Source: Leptospira ilyithenensis (GTDB lineage: Bacteria; Spirochaetota; Leptospiria; Leptospirales; Leptospiraceae). Taken from it: a stretch of DNA of 64,000 bases. The DNA lies in the NCBI RefSeq assembly GCF_004771005.1, contig NZ_RQHV01000050.1, positions 145,469-209,468 on the forward strand, in the 5' to 3' direction. The notes under the pieces are model-generated. The model saw nothing but the letters and a program-made list of their open reading frames with translations, did not search any database and was not told where the DNA came from. Of the stretch, positions 33,014-42,008 are shown in pieces; position 1 is the stretch's first letter; every line of letters begins with the position of its first letter. A program made the position numbers and the translations under genes.

Positions 33014-33880
33014 ATGAGTATATGGGAACAAGCCTACTCCCGCGAGGAGTCTACATTTAATAATAAGGACGGTGGTAAAATTTATTACCAAGTCTTTCGA
33101 CCGAAAAGCGGTGCCAAAAGAGTGCTCGTGGTTCACCACGGATTTGGAGAACATGGTGGTCGCTATACTAACTTATTAGACGCAATTGCAGAAAAAGGAT
33201 ATGTAGTTTATTTAATTGATGCAAGAGGACACGGGCGTTCCGAGGGAAGACGAGGTGTAATAGACCATTATACTGATTTTTTTGCAGATTTAAAACAACT
33301 CATCGACATCGCCAAACAAAAAGAAGGCGTAAAAAAAGTTACCCTACTCGGCCACTCAATGGGTGCCGTTGTCACTTTTCTATACACAGGAACGGACAAT
33401 AACCAGGAAGACCTGGACGGTCTAGTCGTCAGTGCGCTTGCCATCAAAGTCCAGACCGACTTCGTTATGGATGTAAAAAAGGCAGCAGGCGGTTTCCTGG
33501 CAAAACTTCTACCTACACTTACAATTCCTGCGGGTCTTGATGTAAATATGATCTCGCATGACAGGGATGTTGTGGCAGCTTATGTAAACGATCCTTTGGT
33601 TCATGGAAACGTATCCACCTACCTGGGTGATTTTTTGCTTAATGTATATCCTTTGGCTTTGGAATCTGCGGAAAAGATAAAGGTTCCTATTTATATGTTT
33701 CACGGAAAAGAAGACCAAATCGCGGTTTATTCGGGAACTTCCGATGCATTCGAAAAGGTTGCCTCAAAAGACAAAACTTTGAAATTATTTGACGGATTGT
33801 ACCACGAATCCATGAACGAAACTCCCGCAGAACGAGCTCTCGTCTTCAAAGAGTTAGTTGCATGGATTGACAAACACTAA
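33014..33880 (+). CDS. Alpha/beta hydrolase, monoacylglycerol lipase-like
   Basis: 288 residues of the serine aminopeptidase S33/Hydrolase_4 type. The oxyanion stretch is VVHHGFGEHGGRYTNLLDAI, and YLIDARGHGRSEGRRGVIDH follows. The nucleophile elbow is LLGHSMGAVVTFLY. The acid is in FHGKEDQIAVYSG and the His in DGLYHESMNE. It probably hydrolyses monoacylglycerols or similar esters in the cytoplasm. The start ATG is 14 bases into the window after AT-rich promoter DNA. It is followed 15 bases later by two MaoC-type genes on the same strand, suggesting an operon for acyl-chain breakdown or modification. Confidence 0.9.
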   Translation: MSIWEQAYSREESTFNNKDGGKIYYQVFRPKSGAKRVLVVHHGFGEHGGRYTNLLDAIAEKGYVVYLIDARGHGRSEGRRGVIDHYTDFFADLKQLIDIAKQKEGVKKVTLLGHSMGAVVTFLYTGTDNNQEDLDGLVVSALAIKVQTDFVMDVKKAAGGFLAKLLPTLTIPAGLDVNMISHDRDVVAAYVNDPLVHGNVSTYLGDFLLNVYPLALESAEKIKVPIYMFHGKEDQIAVYSGTSDAFEKVASKDKTLKLFDGLYHESMNETPAERALVFKELVAWIDKH

Positions 33881-33895
33881 GGAGAAAATGAGCCT

Positions 33896-34333
33896 ATGGC
33901 TGTTAGCAAAGATATAGTTGGAAAAAAACTAGATCGTTTTGAATTTACCGTAGAGCGGGGCAAGATCAGGGAATTTTGCCTTGCTATCAACGAAAAGAAC
34001 CCGATTTACTTCGATTTGGAAGAAGCGAAAAAGGCCGGTTATACGGACATTCCCGCACCGCCTACTTTCCCGACCGTAATTCAATTTTGGGGATACCCTA
34101 AAATTTGGAATGATATGGCGGAACTTGGAATCGATCTTTCCAAAATCCTTCACTTAAAAGAAGAATACACCTATCATAAAATCCTCTATCCGGGAAAAGT
34201 TTCCGCTCAATCCGAAATCTCGGATGTAAAAGTGGGAAGAGCGGAAATCGTTACTTTCAAAACCACAATTTTTGACGCATCGGAAGATCCGATTCTTTCC
34301 GCAGAAATGGCAATTTTCATTCGTAAGGACTAA
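33896..34333 (+). CDS. MaoC-like dehydratase, N-terminal (FAS1_DH/HadA-like) type
   Basis: 145 residues with a hot-dog fold of the FAS1_DH_region or MaoC_dehydrat_N type: [20 protein letters not shown] near the start, then [20 protein letters not shown], and [20 protein letters not shown]. This subunit lacks the complete hydratase motif and in the mycobacterial HadA/HadB pattern pairs with a catalytic MaoC subunit. The next gene, 18 bases downstream, supplies that subunit. The start has AAGGAG 12 bases upstream. A combined 3-hydroxyacyl-CoA or -ACP dehydratase is inferred. Confidence 0.85.
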   Translation: MAVSKDIVGKKLDRFEFTVERGKIREFCLAINEKNPIYFDLEEAKKAGYTDIPAPPTFPTVIQFWGYPKIWNDMAELGIDLSKILHLKEEYTYHKILYPGKVSAQSEISDVKVGRAEIVTFKTTIFDASEDPILSAEMAIFIRKD

Positions 34334-34351
34334 GTTAGGAGGATTTAAACA

Positions 34352-34771
34352 ATGGCAAAACTCAAATTTGATAGCGTAGAAGTAGGACAAACACTTCCTC
34401 CTCTTGACGTTCCCGTCATCGAACATGCGAATTTAGTTCGTTATGCGGGAGCATCGGGAGACTTTAATCCCATCCATAACGATCCTGATTTTGCACGCAA
34501 AGCGGGCCTTGACGGAACCATCTCTCACGGTATGTATGTGATGGCACAAGTCGGTAGACTTTGCACTTCCTGGGCGGACCAAAAGGACATCGCATATTTC
34601 GGAGTGACCTTCAAAGCGATGACCAAGCTTGGAGAAAAACTCACTTGTGTGGGAACGATCAAAAAGAAGTTTGAAAAAGACGGCAGAAAAACAGTGACCG
34701 TACTAGTTGAAGCCAAAAACGAAGCTGGAGAAGTGAAAGCAGGCGGAGATTTAGTCATCAACGCAGTTTAA
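34352..34771 (+). CDS. MaoC-like hydratase/dehydratase, catalytic subunit
   Basis: 139 residues with the hydratase 2 motif RYAGASGDFNPIHNDPDFAR, in which the Asp and His are the catalytic pair, and SHGMYVMAQVGRLCTSWADQ behind it. It hydrates or dehydrates the trans-2-enoyl/3-hydroxyacyl step. It is encoded 18 bases after the HadA-like gene with a strong AGGAGG site, so a heterodimer is expected. A perfect ten-base-pair hairpin (34787-34817) terminates the operon. Confidence 0.9.
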   Translation: MAKLKFDSVEVGQTLPPLDVPVIEHANLVRYAGASGDFNPIHNDPDFARKAGLDGTISHGMYVMAQVGRLCTSWADQKDIAYFGVTFKAMTKLGEKLTCVGTIKKKFEKDGRKTVTVLVEAKNEAGEVKAGGDLVINAV

Positions 34772-34786
34772 CTTTCCATGATTTCA

Positions 34787-34817
34787 GTCTCAGGTGGTTA
34801 CTAAAAACACCTGAGAC
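34787..34817. terminator. Bidirectional hairpin terminator between MaoC and SDR genes
   Basis: GTCTCAGGTG (34787-34796), an 11-base loop, CACCTGAGAC (34808-34817), followed by a T-rich stretch on the plus strand. It sits between convergent genes that end at 34771 and 34836. Confidence 0.7.
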
Positions 34818-34835
34818 AATGTTTCCTTATTTATG

Positions 34836-35630
34836 TTAAATGGTTGGAATCGTTCCACCATCGATTATATATTCTGTGCCAGACAAATACCCTGCACGCG
34901 GAGATACCAAAAACCCAACAAGCTCTGCAACTTCTTCAGGTTCAGCTGGTCTTCCCATGGGAATGCCACCCAATGAATCCATTAATCCTTGCAATGCGAC
35001 CTCAAGACTACTCCCCGAACTTTCCGCCAATCGTTGAATCATTCTGTCTGCAGCGCTTGTTTTGATAAAGCCAGGTGAAACAGTTAAGACTCTTACACCT
35101 TTAGGTGATACTTCATTCGACAAACTTTTGCTATAGTTGATTAACCCAGCTTTCGCAGCCGCATAAGGCAACGTTGATTCATACAAAGGAAGTGTTCCTT
35201 GAATGGATGCAATGTGAACGATCACACCAGATTTTTTTCCTAGCATATAAGGCAATAATCCTCGGTCCAATCTCACTGGAGCCAAAAGATTGGTAGCAAT
35301 TGTTGTTTCCCAATCTGTATCCGTCAGTCGAGCAAAGCCGCCTCCTGGTGTTTCCGATCCACCTAAGTTGTTGATAAGAATATCCACTCCGCCAAACTCC
35401 ATTTGGATCTCTTTTACGACTTTCTCAGTTCCCTCTGGTTTACTTAAATCGGCAGAGATAAAATGAGTGATTCCTTCGGACTCTTCAGGTGTAATTCTGG
35501 CTGTTACAACAACCTTTGCCCCCGCCTGGGTGAGTCGTTTGACAATTGCTTTTCCCGTTCCTTTGGTACCACCAGTGACCAAAGCTATTTTTTCTCTTAA
35601 CTCATTATCGAAATTCCCATTTTGATCCAT
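34836..35630 (-). CDS. Short-chain dehydrogenase/reductase
   Basis: 264 residues of a classical SDR. The NAD(P) motif is ALVTGGTKGTGKAIVKRLTQ, then NNLGGSE, catalytic Ser in IVHIASIQG and YAAAKAGLINYSKSL (Tyr-x-x-x-Lys). PGFIKTSAADRMI and a C-terminal YLSGTEYIIDGGTI follow. The ATG at 35630 is preceded by GAGGA; a longer frame from 35675 has no support. It is divergent from an HxlR regulator, which probably controls it. Substrate unknown. Confidence 0.92.
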   Translation of the reverse strand: MDQNGNFDNELREKIALVTGGTKGTGKAIVKRLTQAGAKVVVTARITPEESEGITHFISADLSKPEGTEKVVKEIQMEFGGVDILINNLGGSETPGGGFARLTDTDWETTIATNLLAPVRLDRGLLPYMLGKKSGVIVHIASIQGTLPLYESTLPYAAAKAGLINYSKSLSNEVSPKGVRVLTVSPGFIKTSAADRMIQRLAESSGSSLEVALQGLMDSLGGIPMGRPAEPEEVAELVGFLVSPRAGYLSGTEYIIDGGTIPTI

Positions 35631-35747
35631 TGTTTTCCTCTGAGCTGGATTCTTTTCTATGTATTGTAGGTGCAAGTATGAAATAATTTGTATATACTGA
35701 TAAATTTTTCACTATGATACTTTTTGGAACTATAGAAAACTACAATT

Positions 35748-36095
35748 ATGACTCTAAAGAAAGAAACGATCACACTCGATTGCGGCTTAGACCTGGTGGG
35801 AGAAGTTTTGTATGGTAAATGGAAAATGCGTTTGCTGTATTTTATTAATGAAGGTCATAAACGCCCAAGTGAACTTCAGCGTAAAATTCCTGATGCCACT
35901 CGCAGGGTTTTGCATTTGCAATTAAGAGAACTGGAAGAACATGAACTTGTTTCCAAGATAATCTATCCGCAAGTTCCGCCTAAAGTCGAATACAGTTTAA
36001 CGGAATTTGGAAAAAGCATAATCCCTCTCATTTCTTCCTTTGGCCAATGGGCGGATAAACACGACGAACAGTTACGCCGAGTCATTGCCAAATAA
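35748..36095 (+). CDS. HxlR-family transcriptional regulator
   Basis: 115 residues, a typical HxlR winged helix: VGEVLYGKWKMRLLYFINEG, RPSELQRKIPDATRRVLHLQ, and LVSKIIYPQVPPKVEYSLTE. The conserved Cys early in the protein (ITLDCGLDLVG) is where many HxlR members sense electrophiles or thiols. The divergent SDR suggests control of that enzyme. The 117-base gap between their starts is AT-rich and contains AGTAT and ATACT half-sites. A 147-base gap to the next gene shows nothing beyond a short 5-base dyad. Confidence 0.88.
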   Translation: MTLKKETITLDCGLDLVGEVLYGKWKMRLLYFINEGHKRPSELQRKIPDATRRVLHLQLRELEEHELVSKIIYPQVPPKVEYSLTEFGKSIIPLISSFGQWADKHDEQLRRVIAK

Positions 36096-36242
36096 TAGAT
36101 CACTTCAACTAAGTTAGAACGAAACATATATTTGTTTAGAAGAAAAAAATATAAATAAAAAAATAGTCTGGGGTTCTTATCCGGTCTATATAAGAAGAGT
36201 CCAATCAGCTCATTCATTTAAAATCTCTATATAGGCTATACA

Positions 36243-37295
36243 ATGACAAACATCGATAAAAAAGCTCCGGTATTAGTAACAGGAGGCAGCGGTTATATTG
36301 CTTCCTGGATCATCAAATATTTATTAGAAGACGGTATCTCCGTCAGAACCACTGTCCGCAACCTGAGAGATCTCAAGAAAGTGGAACATCTCCTGGAATT
36401 ATCTAAAAAATTTCCAGGCAAACTGGAGTTATTCGAAGCAGACTTAATCGCAAACGGATCTTTCGATCAGGCTGTCAAAGGAACCGAACTTGTGATTCAT
36501 ACGGCATCTCCTTTCTTTATTTCGGGAATCAAAGATGCGCAAAAACAACTCGTAGAACCAGCGTTACAAGGAACTAGAAATGTTCTGGAATCCGTCAATA
36601 AAGCGGATTCCGTCAAACGGGTGGTTTTAACATCCAGCGTTGCCTCCATTTACGGAGACAACATCGATGCGGCAAATGTTCCGGGAAATAAACTCACAGA
36701 AGAACATTGGAATACATCCAGCAGTCTATCCCACCAACCTTATCCTTATTCCAAAACATTGGCGGAAAAAGAAGCTTGGGAAATCAATAAAAATCAAAAC
36801 CGTTGGGATCTGCTTGTGATCAATCCATCCTTTGTCATGGGACCTTCCGTTTCCAACAGGGTGGATGGAACAAGCGTGGACTTTATGTTGTCCATGGTGA
36901 ATGGAAAATTCAAGTCAGGTGTTCCCAATACTTTGATCGGATTTGTGGATGTAAGAGATGTGGCCAAAGCTCATATACTTGCAGGTTTTACTCCTTCTGC
37001 CAAAGGTAGACATATCACATCCGCACAGACACTTCCTATGTTAGGTGCAGCAAAGATCCTTCGCGAAAAATTCGGGAAAAAATACCCGATTCCTACCGGA
37101 GAGCTTCCTAAATTTTTGGTGTATCTGGTAGGACCTTTCTTCGGACTCTCCTGGGCAAATACTTCCCGCAATGTGGGAATTCCTTTCGACCTGGACAATT
37201 CCTACAGCCAAAAAGATCTAGGCCTTAAATACAGACCTCTTTCCGAAACATTTGTAGAACATATAGAACAATTGGAAGCGGCGAAGTTGATTTAA
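36243..37295 (+). CDS. NAD-dependent epimerase / dihydroflavonol-reductase-like extended SDR
   Basis: 350 residues. The Rossmann motif is [20 protein letters not shown], then [20 protein letters not shown] with catalytic Ser, and [18 protein letters not shown] with Tyr-x-x-x-Lys. [20 protein letters not shown] and [15 protein letters not shown] follow. This pattern matches the group of dihydroflavonol reductases and methylglyoxal/aldehyde reductases that reduce carbonyls with NADPH. The stop codon is in the loop of a perfect eight-base dyad (37284-37309). No operon partner. Confidence 0.9.
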   Translation: MTNIDKKAPVLVTGGSGYIASWIIKYLLEDGISVRTTVRNLRDLKKVEHLLELSKKFPGKLELFEADLIANGSFDQAVKGTELVIHTASPFFISGIKDAQKQLVEPALQGTRNVLESVNKADSVKRVVLTSSVASIYGDNIDAANVPGNKLTEEHWNTSSSLSHQPYPYSKTLAEKEAWEINKNQNRWDLLVINPSFVMGPSVSNRVDGTSVDFMLSMVNGKFKSGVPNTLIGFVDVRDVAKAHILAGFTPSAKGRHITSAQTLPMLGAAKILREKFGKKYPIPTGELPKFLVYLVGPFFGLSWANTSRNVGIPFDLDNSYSQKDLGLKYRPLSETFVEHIEQLEAAKLI

Positions 37296-37351
37296 AAATA
37301 GATCAACTTGCTCTTGCTAGCTGGAAACAGAGGGATCCATTTTTAGCTAGC
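37284..37351. terminator. Two dyads around and after the stop codon of the epimerase-like gene
   Basis: AAGTTGAT (37284-37291) pairs with ATCAACTT (37302-37309), with the TAA stop in the loop. GCTAGCT (37316-37322) pairs with AGCTAGC (37345-37351). The second has a T-run in its loop. They probably separate the convergent DUF2207 gene, but only as weak terminators. Confidence 0.35.
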
Positions 37352-37402
37352 CTTATCCCTGTTTATCTTGCGAAAACAAATCATATAGAAGTATTTCTTG
37401 TA

Positions 37403-39382
37403 TTACCACCCTCCCATACTTCCCCCTCCCGATGAGGAGGAAGATGAAGATCCTGAGCGTGAGCTTGAGGAACCCGAAGATGTAGGACGGGAACCCGCTG
37501 AAAATTCGGACAATCCGTCCAAGGTATCCCAACTAACGCTCGCTCCACCGCCTGCGGAAGTTCCCCCGCCGCCGGAAAAACTTTTTTCCGAAGCGGAACT
37601 GCCGGAATCTACCGAGGATGTTTTTATACGCGAAGATCTTTTTTGTTTTCTGCCTTCATTTTCAATTTCAATCGAACCAATCCCAGACAATACCAAAAGA
37701 TGAGAGGCGTCGTTTTTCTCTTTATGCCTCTTTAAAATTTCATTGTACAATCCGAGTGCGACAAAGTCCATCGAGTCTTTCCCCGATAACTCGGACAGGT
37801 CTCCGTTTTGTATATAATCCTTGATTGCATCCTTTAATTTCTTTTTCACAAAGACAAGCCACTGATCGTCTATTTCCGAAGCAACCGGAATATAATAGAA
37901 AAAGAACATAAATAGAAATGCGGATAGAAACAGAGCAAAAGAATTTTCTATTTCAAAAAGGTTGTAAGTAATTAATAATAACAAGACTCCGGTAATCAGC
38001 TCCGGCAACCGAAGGGACCTTTTTAAAAAATAGTCCTTTTGATTGTTTAATTTTAAATTGGAAAGAGGAACCCAATCGAAAATAGAAAACACAAAAGAAA
38101 GAATCATATAAGCAAATAAAATGAAAGCGTATGGAACTAATATGTGCAGAAAAATCGGATAACCGTAAAAGATAAAATTCACTAAGGGAAACAGTATCAA
38201 AGAAAATAGAAGCCAGCGGGAAAAAAATTTCGATTCAAAACTATTTGCTTCCTTCGAATAACGGGAATAAACTTCCGAATGCAAGGAAAAATAGCCGTGT
38301 TTCTTTTTATAATACTTTTTTATTTCTACATCAGTAGTCCGATCGGAATCTACAAATAGTTTATCTAAAATTTCCTTTTCTGACTTAGTGAGCGAATCTT
38401 TGGATACGAGCAATACAAACTCAACCAAACCACCTGCCTGATGGATTTGAATTTTGCCCTCGGCCACAAGCCTTCCCAAAAATACGGAAGATACTTTTTT
38501 CAAATCGAATTGGATTGCTATACTTTCGGCAGAATTTTTTCTCAAATAAGACAAAACATCTTTTGGAGAAAGATTTAGTTTTTTGCTTTTCCATCGGAGG
38601 AAAGTGAAAGACAATAAATAGAATAGTAAAAAACAGAAAACGTGGCTAACGATGACGATCGCCGCTCTTTTCCAAAAAACCATCTCATCCGTGTTATACC
38701 AATTTTCCAGGAAATAGGAAGGGCCGGGGCCGGTCCATGTTCCGTTTTTTTCAGGCAGAAAGAAAAACTCGGAACTGTATACATAGAACTCGGAAGGAAC
38801 CAAAGGTTTACTACTTTCGAAATGAAAATCTTTCCGTCCTTTCGGATGTTCCCATTCCTTATCCCAATTCAAATTCAATTGGAATTTTCGGATGGAATCT
38901 TTGCGATCCCGGGCCAAAAAGTCATGATTGATTTCATATGCGCCCTTTTCTTCATGCTTAGTTAGAATATTTCTATATTCTAACTTAATCCGATAGGTTA
39001 AAACCTCGTCCTGAAACGGGGGATCATTGTCTTCCCTCGAACGTATCTTCAGTTCTTTTTTATTTGAAAAGGAGTATCTATCCTTGGTTTCCGTATCTCC
39101 CTCGTCGAGAATCCGCCAGATTTTGTCTTTGCCTAGTTTTTCGACGGAAATCAGATCAATGGATTGTCCTCTTTTGAAATCGTAATGACGATAAGGTCCC
39201 CTCCAGTCACCGTTGAATCGGATACTTTGAATTTCTTCTACGGAAAGAGTTCCATTCGAAGACAAGTGAGCGTTTACTTCTACTTTGTCCCAAGAAAGTG
39301 TTTTCTCGTCTTCCCACTCTGCAAAAGAAACTTCTGGCAAAACAAAAAAGAAAATAAGAATAAAGCGAAAAATATATTTCAT
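37403..39382 (-). CDS. DUF2207 domain membrane protein with Ser/Gly-rich tail
   Basis: 659 residues. A signal peptide (FFVLPEVSFAE) is followed by the exported DUF2207 domain, about residues 20-225, with VEVNAHLSSNGTLSVEEIQS and NGDWRGPYRHYDF. One helix follows near residue 235-260, a cytoplasmic region of about 140 residues, and two hydrophobic pairs at about 395-440 and 465-505. The C-terminal 60 residues are Ser- and Gly-rich, ending SSSSSSGGGSMGGW. A Gly/Ser-rich tail of this type is a known DUF2207 trait. No function is established for the family. Confidence 0.82.
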   Translation of the reverse strand: MKYIFRFILIFFFVLPEVSFAEWEDEKTLSWDKVEVNAHLSSNGTLSVEEIQSIRFNGDWRGPYRHYDFKRGQSIDLISVEKLGKDKIWRILDEGDTETKDRYSFSNKKELKIRSREDNDPPFQDEVLTYRIKLEYRNILTKHEEKGAYEINHDFLARDRKDSIRKFQLNLNWDKEWEHPKGRKDFHFESSKPLVPSEFYVYSSEFFFLPEKNGTWTGPGPSYFLENWYNTDEMVFWKRAAIVIVSHVFCFLLFYLLSFTFLRWKSKKLNLSPKDVLSYLRKNSAESIAIQFDLKKVSSVFLGRLVAEGKIQIHQAGGLVEFVLLVSKDSLTKSEKEILDKLFVDSDRTTDVEIKKYYKKKHGYFSLHSEVYSRYSKEANSFESKFFSRWLLFSLILFPLVNFIFYGYPIFLHILVPYAFILFAYMILSFVFSIFDWVPLSNLKLNNQKDYFLKRSLRLPELITGVLLLLITYNLFEIENSFALFLSAFLFMFFFYYIPVASEIDDQWLVFVKKKLKDAIKDYIQNGDLSELSGKDSMDFVALGLYNEILKRHKEKNDASHLLVLSGIGSIEIENEGRKQKRSSRIKTSSVDSGSSASEKSFSGGGGTSAGGGASVSWDTLDGLSEFSAGSRPTSSGSSSSRSGSSSSSSSGGGSMGGW

Positions 39383-39491
39383 TCAAAGAACCTTTGGGTA
39401 GATCATTATACCTGAAAATAAATTTACCACAGCAAAATTATTTGAGTTTGCTTTGCTTGTATTTTTCCTTTTTTTATGTTTTCATTTGTAA

Positions 39492-40100
39492 ATGGAAGCA
39501 AGTCAAGGTCCGGACTGGGATGTTCATATTTTTTTCACACCCGATTATTTGGAAACGGGAAATGAAAAACAAAGATCCCTTCATTCGGATCTTTCCAATC
39601 ATAAAATCATTTCCAAACTGTCCGGGTTTTATCCTCTGATTGCAGGAACGATTCCTTTAGGCATTGATACGGAAAATAGCGATGTGGATATACTCACTTA
39701 TCACAACAACCAGAATCACTTGATTAAAATCGCTTACGCAAAATTCCGTCATTATTTCAATTTCTCTTACGAAACCAAAGACTTCGACGGAGAACCTTCG
39801 GTAAAAGTTTCCTTTCAAACAAGTTTGTTTTCTTATGAAATTTTTTCTCAAAAGATAAAACCGGAAAATCAAAAAGGTTTTTTACATATGGTTGCGGAAA
39901 AACGGTTTTTGGATTTGGCGGATGCTGATTTCAAAAATCAAATCATAGAAAAGAAAAAACAAGGAATGAAAACAGAACCTGCTTTCTGTGAGGTGTTGGG
40001 ACAAAAAGGAGATCCTTATCAAATCCTTTTGGATCTGGGAAGATCTTCCGACGAAACATTGAAAGAAATTTTGAAATCCAACCACTTTAAACTAAAGTAA
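39492..40100 (+). CDS. DUF4269 protein (nucleotidyltransferase-like)
   Basis: 202 residues. The segment LIAGTIPLGIDTENSDVDIL is the recognisable core: a Gly-x2-Pro-x-Gly loop and D-x-D acidic pair as in the nucleotidyltransferase fold. ALSO-like C-terminal segments (FLHMVAEKRFLDLADADFKN, FCEVLGQKGDPYQILLDLGR) match DUF4269. Function is unknown; a minimal nucleotidyltransferase is inference. It is divergent from the DUF2207 gene and has no operon partner. Confidence 0.75.
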   Translation: MEASQGPDWDVHIFFTPDYLETGNEKQRSLHSDLSNHKIISKLSGFYPLIAGTIPLGIDTENSDVDILTYHNNQNHLIKIAYAKFRHYFNFSYETKDFDGEPSVKVSFQTSLFSYEIFSQKIKPENQKGFLHMVAEKRFLDLADADFKNQIIEKKKQGMKTEPAFCEVLGQKGDPYQILLDLGRSSDETLKEILKSNHFKLK

Positions 40101-40130
40101 AACAAACACAAATCACCGGGAACTTACCGA

Positions 40131-40385
40131 TTACTCCGAATACATTTTAGTCCGCTTCCAGTTTTGGTAATCCTCTTTCAAACAATGTCCGCAAGGGCGA
40201 TAACCTCGATGAATTGCTTCTTTCTCAGAAGAAAAAAACACCCTATTTTCTCTTTTCATTCGTTTTCCCGACTTACAGCCCAACTTTCCGTAAATTTTAA
40301 GTTTTGCATTTCCCCCGAGAACTATGATTCGGTTTCGGATTTGCTTTCGAAGTTCCGTATCGCTGATTTGATTGTGTCGGATCAT
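40131..40385 (-). CDS. Ada-like metal-binding protein
   Basis: 84 residues. It resembles the N-terminal zinc domain of Ada: GKLGCKSGKRMKRENRVFFS, then EAIHRGYRPCGHCLKEDYQN. Three of the four usual Cys ligands are visible (the first Cys and the CGHC pair), while the second Cys of the first pair is replaced by Ser/Gly. In Ada the zinc site repairs DNA methylphosphotriesters. Stand-alone versions in other bacteria have no known role. No methyltransferase or AraC domain is attached. Confidence 0.75.
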   Translation of the reverse strand: MIRHNQISDTELRKQIRNRIIVLGGNAKLKIYGKLGCKSGKRMKRENRVFFSSEKEAIHRGYRPCGHCLKEDYQNWKRTKMYSE

Positions 40386-40467
40386 AGTTCGATTTGCCGG
40401 ATAATGTTATGATACAGGCAGAGATTGCTTTTCCCAACCCGAATCTTGCGAAAGTTTTTTAATTAAT

Positions 40468-40484
40468 GTAAGAGGTACCACAAA
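40468..40484 (+). repeat. Short dispersed repeat, family C, copy 2
   Basis: GTAAGAGGTACCACAAA, identical to 6125-6141. It lies in the 185-base gap between the Ada-like gene and the small gene at 40571, which shows nothing else supportable. Confidence 0.45.
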
Positions 40485-40570
40485 CTATGTCCTATCCCTC
40501 TCTTTTTCGACTCTTGCTTTAAAAAAATGAGTTGGAACTAGATTTATCCGGGTAAAACTTTCCTATAGAG

Positions 40571-40807
40571 ATGACTCCTACACGCGCTGTTCAATCTTTT
40601 ATCAATGCCAAAAAAGAAGGAATCGACGTTCCTACTTCCACCCTAGAAACCATTCGCAATTTCCGCAAATGGAGAGAACCGGAGTTGATCGGTCTTCGCA
40701 ATGCCTCTTCCTATTATCCCGATATCTATATAGAAAAAGGAATGGAAGAAGAGATTACCAGACTCTTAACAATAGTTAAAAATAGAAACGTAGCCCATAA
40801 ATTCTAA
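40571..40807 (+). CDS. Small conserved-looking protein coupled to the SUFU gene
   Basis: 78 residues, not recognised. It is predicted helical and mostly charged: VQSFINAKKEGIDVPTSTLE, then WREPELIGLRNASSYYPDIY, and EEITRLLTIVKNRNVAHKF. No signal peptide or membrane segment. The ATG follows a T-rich stretch without a strong ribosome-binding site. The TAA stop shares its last A with the ATG of the SUFU-domain gene (TAATG), so the pair is translationally coupled and probably works together. Confidence 0.7.
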   Translation: MTPTRAVQSFINAKKEGIDVPTSTLETIRNFRKWREPELIGLRNASSYYPDIYIEKGMEEEITRLLTIVKNRNVAHKF

Positions 40808-41949
40808 TGAACCCAAACCAACCTAAGGTCCTCTACCAAGAGGCAAACCCTTACGGTTCTTTTACTGCCTTTCTCGAAGACGACGGAAGAACCATTTATC
40901 TTTACTTGCAATCCCATAACAATCCGGAGTGGCCGATGAAATCACTTTGGATTCGTAATCTCATTGATGCACCTGAGGAAAGAGATCCCGATGATTTCAG
41001 CAAAGGACTCGCACCGGTTCACACAAAAAAAGAAACCAGTACCATCCACGCCTTGCCCAGTTTGAAAGAAGAGGAAATTCATTTCATCTGGTCGGAAGAA
41101 GGAGATGCAGTCGCACTCTTTGTAAATGAAGAGCTCTATGCGTATCTTCCTCCTTGGTCGGGAGTCAAAGGAATACACGGCTACTCCAAAGAAGCAAAAG
41201 AAGACGCGGCCGCAGCATCTCCCTTAGGCGATGTGAACAACGGAGTCATTGCGGAACGAGTGAAAGAATCACGCAAGTTTTGGGAAACCGTTTCCGAAAA
41301 AAATCATTGGAATAAACTCCAAACATTACGATTGAATTTTTTGGAAGAACGATTGGGAAAACACGATAAATACTGGTCTGCTGACGGAGGAAAGTATCCT
41401 TCCCTCGGAATCGCATCTTTTTTACCAAAAGAATTTCCAGGAATCAAAATATTCTCAACAGTTGGAATGAGTGCACAAAACCAACCGTCTGTTGAACTCT
41501 ATCATAAAAATTTTGAAGATTTTGCACGCATTGAATTGGTATTTGCCATAAAACTTTCCAACGAATACGAAGATCATTCCGAATCTTGGATACAACATGT
41601 ACTGGGAGAAATGATCAAATTTCCTTGGAACACAGGAATCTGGTTCGGACATTCTCATACAATTCAAAACCCGCGCAAAGATCCGGACCAACTCTATTTG
41701 GATTTCAGTTGGTTTGTTCTCAAAAATATAACGGATGAATTGGATAAAGATCAAAATTTTCCCTATCCCAAGTTAAATGGACTCATTTCGGAAAACGGAA
41801 GAAGAGTGAACTATCTATTTTTAGTTCCTATCTCTGTGGAAGAACGAATTTGTTTTCAAAGAGAAGGTTCTGCAAAGTTTTGGGACACTTGGGTCAAAGA
41901 AGGCTTCAGTTTTTTCCATGAATCCGAGCGAAGAATGTTGGAATTCTAA
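40807..41949 (+). CDS. Suppressor-of-fused (SUFU) domain protein
   Basis: 380 residues. The SUFU-type domain lies in the C-terminal half: FPGIKIFSTVGMSAQNQPSV, FEDFARIELVFAIKLSNEYE, and WIQHVLGEMIKFPWNTGIWF, which contains the MxxxP-type core of bacterial SUFU proteins. The N-terminal 150 residues have another alpha/beta region (FTAFLEDDGRTIYLYLQSHN). In animals SUFU binds Gli factors; bacterial homologues are widespread, often in polymorphic-toxin immunity, and mostly uncharacterised. It overlaps the 78-residue gene by one base. The assignment rests on pattern recognition. Confidence 0.72.
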   Translation: MNPNQPKVLYQEANPYGSFTAFLEDDGRTIYLYLQSHNNPEWPMKSLWIRNLIDAPEERDPDDFSKGLAPVHTKKETSTIHALPSLKEEEIHFIWSEEGDAVALFVNEELYAYLPPWSGVKGIHGYSKEAKEDAAAASPLGDVNNGVIAERVKESRKFWETVSEKNHWNKLQTLRLNFLEERLGKHDKYWSADGGKYPSLGIASFLPKEFPGIKIFSTVGMSAQNQPSVELYHKNFEDFARIELVFAIKLSNEYEDHSESWIQHVLGEMIKFPWNTGIWFGHSHTIQNPRKDPDQLYLDFSWFVLKNITDELDKDQNFPYPKLNGLISENGRRVNYLFLVPISVEERICFQREGSAKFWDTWVKEGFSFFHESERRMLEF

Positions 41950-42008
41950 GTTTGTAGTCGGAAAAATTACGAATCAAAAGATAGAATCTGTCCGTTACTC
42001 ATAGTGAT

